Assembly: GCF_030272615.1 (NCBI RefSeq)
Contig: NC_081410.1
Coordinates: 111,094,433 to 111,158,432 of the forward strand
Direction of reading: 5' to 3'
Length of the DNA: 64,000 bases
From: Cryptomeria japonica
Lineage: Eukaryota > Streptophyta > Pinopsida > Cupressales > Cupressaceae
Shown here: positions 59,371-64,000 of the stretch, piece by piece
How positions within the stretch are numbered: position 1 is the stretch's first letter
How the letters are laid out: each line of letters opens with the position of its first letter
Position numbers and translations under genes: made by a program
Notes under the pieces: generated by a model
Told to the model about the DNA's origin: nothing
The model's database searches: none
Seen by the model: only the letters and a program-made list of their open reading frames with translations

Positions 59371-62300
59371 TTAGTCATCAACTCGAGTGTTTCTAAACTT
59401 AAGCAAAAAGAGATTCAAAAGTCCCAAATGATGAATGTAATCATCATCTTTGAATGTTTTGATTCGAAGTGTTTGCTTTTTTAATTCATCCCCTAGCGTC
59501 AGGTACTTGAATATCATCTGGTTGACGGTAGGGGCCATATCCTTACTCCGATCAATTTCTGACAAGGCCCAATCCTTGACGCTGACAAGCTCCTTTCGCA
59601 AATCCTCCAAGGTTATTACCTCTCCTTCCTTGTAGACAGAAGGCATTCCAACGGGTCTTTCATCATCTAATTCTTTTAGATCTCTTCTCAGCATATCTTC
59701 GAATTTGACATGACTATCCATATACGCGTTACCCTCAGCCTTTTCTTCTGGCGTCATGGAATCGCCATTGCTTAGCACCCCCTGCAATCGTGCTCTTAAC
59801 CGCTCATGCTCTGTTAGCGCCTTCATGGTTCCATTGTAAACTATCCAATATGGTTCGACCTGTAAGAGCATGGTGTTAAACCGATGTCCTATGATGTCAT
59901 TGACCAATTTGTCCATTTTTTGCTGGATATTGTCTACGCGTTTATTGGCCTTCTCCGCCTGATATTTCCAGTACAGGGCATCAGAGACGTCATCCAAGCT
60001 GCGTCCTGCAGGGTATGAGGTGTATTCGCTGATAGGAGTCCCCGTTTCTAATTGCAATACCTTTGCTTGCAGCTTCTGGTTTTCCTCCTTGGACTTTTCA
60101 TATAATCCCTTGTATGTAATGTTTTCTCTGACCAGAAACTCTGTCTGGTCCAAGTTCAATCTTGCAACATCCAGATTGAGCTTCGCAGTGACCCTAGGGT
60201 CGGTCTTTCCAACCTGATGAACCATGAGGTGCCCAAAGGTTTCTTCTATATCCACAATGATTGGCCTCTTCCCTTTTGGATATAGTGCCCACTGTAGGAG
60301 AGCCTTCTTGTCTGGATCATATCCAGAGCCTAGGAACAGTTTATCTACCTCCTGGGGCAATACCTGCTGATTCAAATCTTGCTTCTTCAAAAAACCATCA
60401 AATAAGAGTGCTGAATTGATATCCCAACCAGAGAAGATGATCACACCGGCCTCTTTTAATAGTTTCCTCCCCTTTTCAGGAGTCATATCTTTCATGAGGA
60501 CATCAATTTCATCCTGTAATCTCTTCATCTGTTCTTCCTCTGGTTTTCCAGCCATGCTTCGTTTGACATGAGCCCCTTTGTATTGATATAGAAATGAGAG
60601 AAATTCCCTAGAGGAGGCGAATCCATCATCAGCAATAAAGTCCTCATGCTCAGTCATCCTTATGTCAACAACATCTTTGATGTTGATTTCTCCTGTGTCC
60701 ATGTTCATTTCTGTTTCGAAACCTGGAGGATAATCCTCTCGAGGAGAATCAGGTGGGATACTACTGGCGGTTGATTTTGGTGACATGTGAGCTAGGGGCT
60801 GACTGTCTCTTTCAGTATTAATGAAGCGAAGGAATTGTGAAGGAACTCTGTGCATAATTTCAGCTTCATGTTGAAGCAGTCTTTTAGCTACCTCCAGAGG
60901 ATCTTGGAGATCTCCAATTAGGTCTCCATCTATCATTCCCCTTGCCCTTTTCCATTTGTAGGCCTCCCAGACTAACTCACTCTTTCCTTTCAAAACTTTG
61001 GCCTCCTCTCGCTCAAGGTTCTTAATTAGGTCGTCTGGCATTTTGGCCATATGTATCCCAGCTTTGAGTTTCTGTGAGGCTCTGGCAGCTTTTATATATC
61101 CTTCGGGATCAAAACTCTCCCTAGGCTCACCCAGAGTCATGCCATAGTAATTTAATTTATTCTGTAATAAATGATAACTCTTTGAACTTTTGACAATGAA
61201 ATCAGAGAAAACTAATAGACCTGGAACAATAGATTGTTTACCAAAGTCAGTTAAATGTTTAGCACTGGCAATAGACAATTGCCTTATAATCTCCAAGCTA
61301 GCCACTCTGTCTGGCACCGTAATTGGGAGCATGTGTGGTTGCCCTTCATATCCAAATACCCTTATCTCCGTGTGATTATCATGGCAATACCAATCACCCC
61401 AATTGTGTTCAATCTGTGATTCTGGAGAAAAATCCTTTGGCCTGAGGAACCTCTTAATTTCAGGGGACAAAGTATAATCCCTGCGTTGTCCAAAAGCTGC
61501 ACTGAGAGGTTTCACAAAGTATTCTTGAAAATGCCAATATTGGTTGTTCATAAACCTCTGGTCCCATGCTGATACCCACAACTGAACCGGCTTCTTCAGA
61601 CCATTCTTATCATAAGACCTGATGCTGAACTCATCTGGCCAGAAGTTAATTTCTTGTCCACAATAAAGAAGAATATGCATTAACATGGAGTATAATGAAA
61701 AGTGAACATTCACAAGGTCTCCTTTCATTTTTTCCAGCCCATGATTCAAGGTATCCGCAACATAAGTAGCAAAATCAAATGACCTAGGGTCTTTTGATTG
61801 AATATCAGCACACAGAACCATAATCCCAACATCCATGAGTGGATGAGCCTCTATGCCTAGTACTTGGGCTGCAGTACAATACGTATACTTGAAATATGGA
61901 TGGAAGTGGTTGACATCAAATGGCACCTTGTCACTTTTGCCAAACTGAACAAATGACCCACCCACTTTTGGCCTGTGAACAGGTAACCTCCAAGTCCTGT
62001 AGATATTTTCCAGACTAAAGAATTCCTGTGAGAGTTTCTTCATATCGATGCTTTCCTCGACTTCCCAGTCTAGATCAAAAACCATATCAATAGTCTGCTT
62101 GTTGATTACTACTAATGTATTCCCTCTGTAATCACATATGGTTTTAGTTCTCGGGTTGTAGCAATTTACCAGTGCTTTTATTAATTCTACGTCTACAAAT
62201 ACATTTGTAACTACTAACTTGCCTAAGTTCCTCTTCCACAGATTACTAATGGGTTCGGGTGCATCCCTTCTTTTGTAACCAAACAAAAATAACTCATGCC

Positions 62301-62520
62301 CTCTTATCTCAGTCCAAATGTCTCCTAGATTTTCAAATTTGTCCTCCAACCCTTCTTCTTCACTTTTAATCTTCTTAGACCTTACACTAGACGATGGACA
62401 CTGGTCTAATAAGTCCTGAGTCAAAGCTCTCCCTTCTTTCTTCTGCCTCTTGGGCTTCTCTTCAGGGTTTAACTCTTTTCCTTTCCTACTCTTTTTAGAA
62501 GAAGAAGACGAAGGTTCCAT
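59371..62520 (-). CDS. additional 1049-aa ORF of copia element I, function unknown
   Basis: Start ATG at 62520 (context ACTATGGAA with G at +4), stop TAA at 59371. The frame is also open slightly upstream from a GTG at 62547, but ATG is preferred. No stop or frameshift occurs in 1049 codons, while every other long frame in the window is broken. The N-terminus is Ser-rich then strongly basic ('SKKSRKGKELNPEEKPKRQK'), likely a nuclear signal. Residues about 80-160 ('ELIKALVNCYNPRTKTICDY' then 'VVINKQTIDMVFDL') faintly resemble the plant mobile domain type seen in transposon-linked plant proteins. Residues about 200-600 look globular. Coiled-coil-like stretches lie near 795-830 and 845-885. No signal peptide, clear membrane span, RT, integrase or transposase motif is seen. 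It could be a captured host gene or an env-position ORF. Confidence 0.82.
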   Translation of the reverse strand: MEPSSSSSKKSRKGKELNPEEKPKRQKKEGRALTQDLLDQCPSSSVRSKKIKSEEEGLEDKFENLGDIWTEIRGHELFLFGYKRRDAPEPISNLWKRNLGKLVVTNVFVDVELIKALVNCYNPRTKTICDYRGNTLVVINKQTIDMVFDLDWEVEESIDMKKLSQEFFSLENIYRTWRLPVHRPKVGGSFVQFGKSDKVPFDVNHFHPYFKYTYCTAAQVLGIEAHPLMDVGIMVLCADIQSKDPRSFDFATYVADTLNHGLEKMKGDLVNVHFSLYSMLMHILLYCGQEINFWPDEFSIRSYDKNGLKKPVQLWVSAWDQRFMNNQYWHFQEYFVKPLSAAFGQRRDYTLSPEIKRFLRPKDFSPESQIEHNWGDWYCHDNHTEIRVFGYEGQPHMLPITVPDRVASLEIIRQLSIASAKHLTDFGKQSIVPGLLVFSDFIVKSSKSYHLLQNKLNYYGMTLGEPRESFDPEGYIKAARASQKLKAGIHMAKMPDDLIKNLEREEAKVLKGKSELVWEAYKWKRARGMIDGDLIGDLQDPLEVAKRLLQHEAEIMHRVPSQFLRFINTERDSQPLAHMSPKSTASSIPPDSPREDYPPGFETEMNMDTGEINIKDVVDIRMTEHEDFIADDGFASSREFLSFLYQYKGAHVKRSMAGKPEEEQMKRLQDEIDVLMKDMTPEKGRKLLKEAGVIIFSGWDINSALLFDGFLKKQDLNQQVLPQEVDKLFLGSGYDPDKKALLQWALYPKGKRPIIVDIEETFGHLMVHQVGKTDPRVTAKLNLDVARLNLDQTEFLVRENITYKGLYEKSKEENQKLQAKVLQLETGTPISEYTSYPAGRSLDDVSDALYWKYQAEKANKRVDNIQQKMDKLVNDIIGHRFNTMLLQVEPYWIVYNGTMKALTEHERLRARLQGVLSNGDSMTPEEKAEGNAYMDSHVKFEDMLRRDLKELDDERPVGMPSVYKEGEVITLEDLRKELVSVKDWALSEIDRSKDMAPTVNQMIFKYLTLGDELKKQTLRIKTFKDDDYIHHLGLLNLFLLKFRNTRVDD

Positions 62521-62819
62521 AGTTACAGTAAATAAGAGAGACAACACTTACTTGGTAAAATGCTCAACTCTTCTGGTTATCGTTTGCAAATCTCTGCAAG
62601 TTCTTCACAGCTTTCAATCTCTTAGCGTCGATCTGATTCTTACGAAAATTCACTCGGCTTAACTGTAATTGAATGGGCAACTTGTGTATAGTTAATATCC
62701 CGCATCTGTAACGGCTACTCAAGTGTTTTAAATTTAATTGCAGATGTGACACTTTTCAACTGGGCCTTTAATTCCTTCGCGGGAAGTACAGTCCGCTCAA
62801 AGTGCGCGCGTTTCAAATT
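62521..62819 (-). promoter_or_regulatory. leader upstream of the extra ORF
   Basis: On the minus strand this is the 300 bp before the start codon. It has AT-rich patches that could act as a TATA region (near 62730 and 62690) and pyrimidine-rich text just before ATG. This role is inferred from position alone. Confidence 0.35.
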
Positions 62820-63338
62820 ATCGATGAAACCCTTGCCTTCGGCCGAGTGTTCGAATCTTCCATCGAAAGCTCACTTTCTTCGATAATACTGTTTCGGTGA
62901 AAAACTTACGTCGAGAAGCCGCTTTTAAGACTCATCGAAATTACTTTTTCATCGATGGTCTCCCTTTTCGACAAATTGCTCGTGAGTTTCATCGATGCCA
63001 TACTTTCGATGAGTTTCTTTCTTCGATGAAGGCTTATGAGTGTTCATCGATATCCCCCTTTTCATCGATATCCCTTTTTATCGATGAAACAGCCTTTCTT
63101 TTGTTCGACACCACGTTCATCGATGAGACTTGCTTTTCGATGAATGCCTCTTGAGTTTCCTCGGTAACGATATTTCTTCGAAATCACCTTTTGTCTTTTT
63201 GCTTTTATCCTTTTCGATGAAACATGGGGTATCGATGAGCGGTTTCTTGCGTTCATCGAAGGTAACTTCTTACCGAAACACCTTTGCTTAGCGCTTTATA
63301 TGCCCTGTGTCGATGAAAACGCTCTTTCGATGAAACCT
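62820..63338. promoter_or_regulatory. dense cluster of TCGATGA / TCATCGA motifs
   Basis: I count 17 sites with TCGATG or CATCGA in about 520 bp, at about 62821, 62861, 62933, 62950, 62990, 63006, 63023, 63045, 63063, 63081, 63118, 63137, 63213, 63231, 63253, 63310 and 63327. Three (62950, 62990, 63118) are the palindrome CATCGATG. About 0.25 would be expected by chance in random sequence. The flanks prefer TTTC before CATCGA sites or GAAA after TCGATG sites. Spacing is irregular, so it is not a tandem repeat. It lies between pol and the extra ORF. A binding-site array driving the extra ORF is an inference. Confidence 0.6.
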
Positions 63339-63410
63339 CTCCTGCAGTGCTCGACACAGCTTACTGGCCGAAATATCCATTAGTCTTCATGCTTATGGAA
63401 ACATATAGTA

Positions 63411-64000
63411 TTATTTTTTATTTTTATTATATTTTTTCTTTTTTAAAAAATAGTGCTCAACAAGGGGTAGGACCCCTAACTTACTTCTAAGATACTCAAA
63501 AGTGTCCCTTGGCAGTGGCTTTGTGAAGATGTCTGCGATTTGTTCCTTTGTGCTAACATATTCCAGCGCAACATTCTTTTCTTGAACTTCTTCTGTAAGA
63601 TAATGATAATTTATAGAGATATGTTTTGTCTTAGAGTGCATTACCGGATTCTTTGAAATGTTAATAGCACTTGTATTATCACAAAATATAGTTACTGGCC
63701 CAATAATTGTCTCATTCATTCCTTCCAACAGTTGTTTGATCCATGCTATATTGGTACAATTCAATGTTGCAGCGACATATTCAGCTTCAGCTGTTGACTG
63801 TGAAATGCATCCTTGTTTCTTGCTTAGCCAACTTACTAGTCTTTCTCCCAAAAAGTAAGCTCCACCGCTTGTGATTTTCCTGTCATCAATATTTCCTGCC
63901 CAATCAGCATCAATATAGACTTTTAAGTCAAAATCATTCCTCTTTTCATATAGTAGACCATAATCTTCAGTGGCTCTCAAATATCTGAAAATTCTCTTGA
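63411..64000 (-). CDS. Ty1/copia pol C-terminus (RNase H), partial
   Basis: The frame is open from the right edge of the window to a stop at 63411. It shows the copia RNase H text in order: 'VYIDADWAGNIDDRKITSGG' (first Asp), 'LVSWLSKKQGCISQSTAEAE' (S-T-A-E-A-E-Y with catalytic Glu), 'IFCDNTSAINISKNPV' (C-D-N), 'HSKTKHISINYHYL' (H-S-x-T-K-H-I), and 'STKEQIADIFTKPLPRDTFE'. The last residues after LGVLPL are lysine-rich and run into an A/T-rich stretch, perhaps a readthrough of the true end. All expected catalytic residues in view are present, in contrast to the gypsy elements here. Confidence 0.92.
   Translation of the reverse strand, partial: KRIFRYLRATEDYGLLYEKRNDFDLKVYIDADWAGNIDDRKITSGGAYFLGERLVSWLSKKQGCISQSTAEAEYVAATLNCTNIAWIKQLLEGMNETIIGPVTIFCDNTSAINISKNPVMHSKTKHISINYHYLTEEVQEKNVALEYVSTKEQIADIFTKPLPRDTFEYLRSKLGVLPLVEHYFLKKKKYNKNKK

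Larger units (their letters stand above)
56568..64000 (-). mobile_element. Element I: Ty1/copia element with an extra sense ORF (3' half in window)
   Basis: On the minus strand: pol C-terminus (RNase H) from the right edge to 63411, spacer 62521-63410, a 1049-codon ORF (59371-62520), non-coding text with three polypurine tracts (58091-58290), then the 3' LTR 58090-56568. The LTR abuts a polypurine tract with no duplication between, so LTR and interior are one element. The extra ORF sits where env-like ORFs lie in Sirevirus elements. The repeated CAAAGGGGGAG tracts also resemble that group, but the clade is not settled. The 5' half is beyond the window. Confidence 0.85.

Noticed and set aside
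62897-63154. 85-codon frame with repeated F-I-D-E text
   Set aside because: The repetition is caused by the TCGATGA motif cluster; frames on both strands are equally open and neither resembles a protein.
1-64000. CRISPR arrays, operons, bacterial promoters, tRNA and rRNA genes
   Set aside because: The sequence is plant nuclear repeat DNA; no regular repeat-spacer array was seen. tRNA-like hits are only primer binding sites of retroelements.

Overview
The window looks like intergenic DNA from a large, repeat-filled plant nuclear genome. It holds plant-type L1 LINEs, Ty3/gypsy elements with chromodomain-type integrase ends and LTRs of 4-5 kb, Ty1/copia elements primed by initiator tRNA-Met, and decayed intron-containing host gene pieces. 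A gymnosperm such as a conifer would fit, but that is inference. There are no bacterial-type genes, and I saw no tRNA or rRNA genes.

Layout. 1-4420: a minus-strand LINE running off the left edge, split by a 994-bp terminal-inverted-repeat element. 4800-6545: a purine-rich GA/GATA tract. 6739-47638: one very large nest. Its outer shell is a plus-strand Ty3/gypsy element (called A) with LTRs 6739-28524 and 30072-47638 and a short deleted interior. A's 5' LTR is split by a minus-strand gypsy element (B, 9306-26075, target duplication ATATA). B itself carries a deleted copia element (D, 17163-19738, target duplication ATACC) and a 1.85-kb LINE-type retroposon (G, 23524-25370). A's 3' LTR is split by a solo LTR (C, 30951-42369, target duplication ACTCA) that holds a nearly full-length LINE (F, 35117-41474), and by a copia-type solo LTR (E, 43983-45746). 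Because A has two LTRs, each copy shows the empty site for the insertion in the other.

47744-49550 is a second retroposon of the G type (H). 49569-56567 is AT-rich host DNA with two perfect or near-perfect hairpins, a broken SERINC-like gene piece (52365-52825) and a broken epoxide-hydrolase-like gene (54171-55186), both on the minus strand.

56568-64000 is the 3' half of a minus-strand Ty1/copia element (I): the end of pol (RNase H), a spacer packed with TCGATGA/TCATCGA motifs, an uninterrupted reading frame of 1049 codons in the same sense as pol, several polypurine tracts, and the 3' LTR. This extra frame is the only long undamaged coding region in the window and is the best candidate for a new system. 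The second candidate is the conserved unknown ORF downstream of RNase H in retroposons G and H, which also share the same 5' breakpoint.
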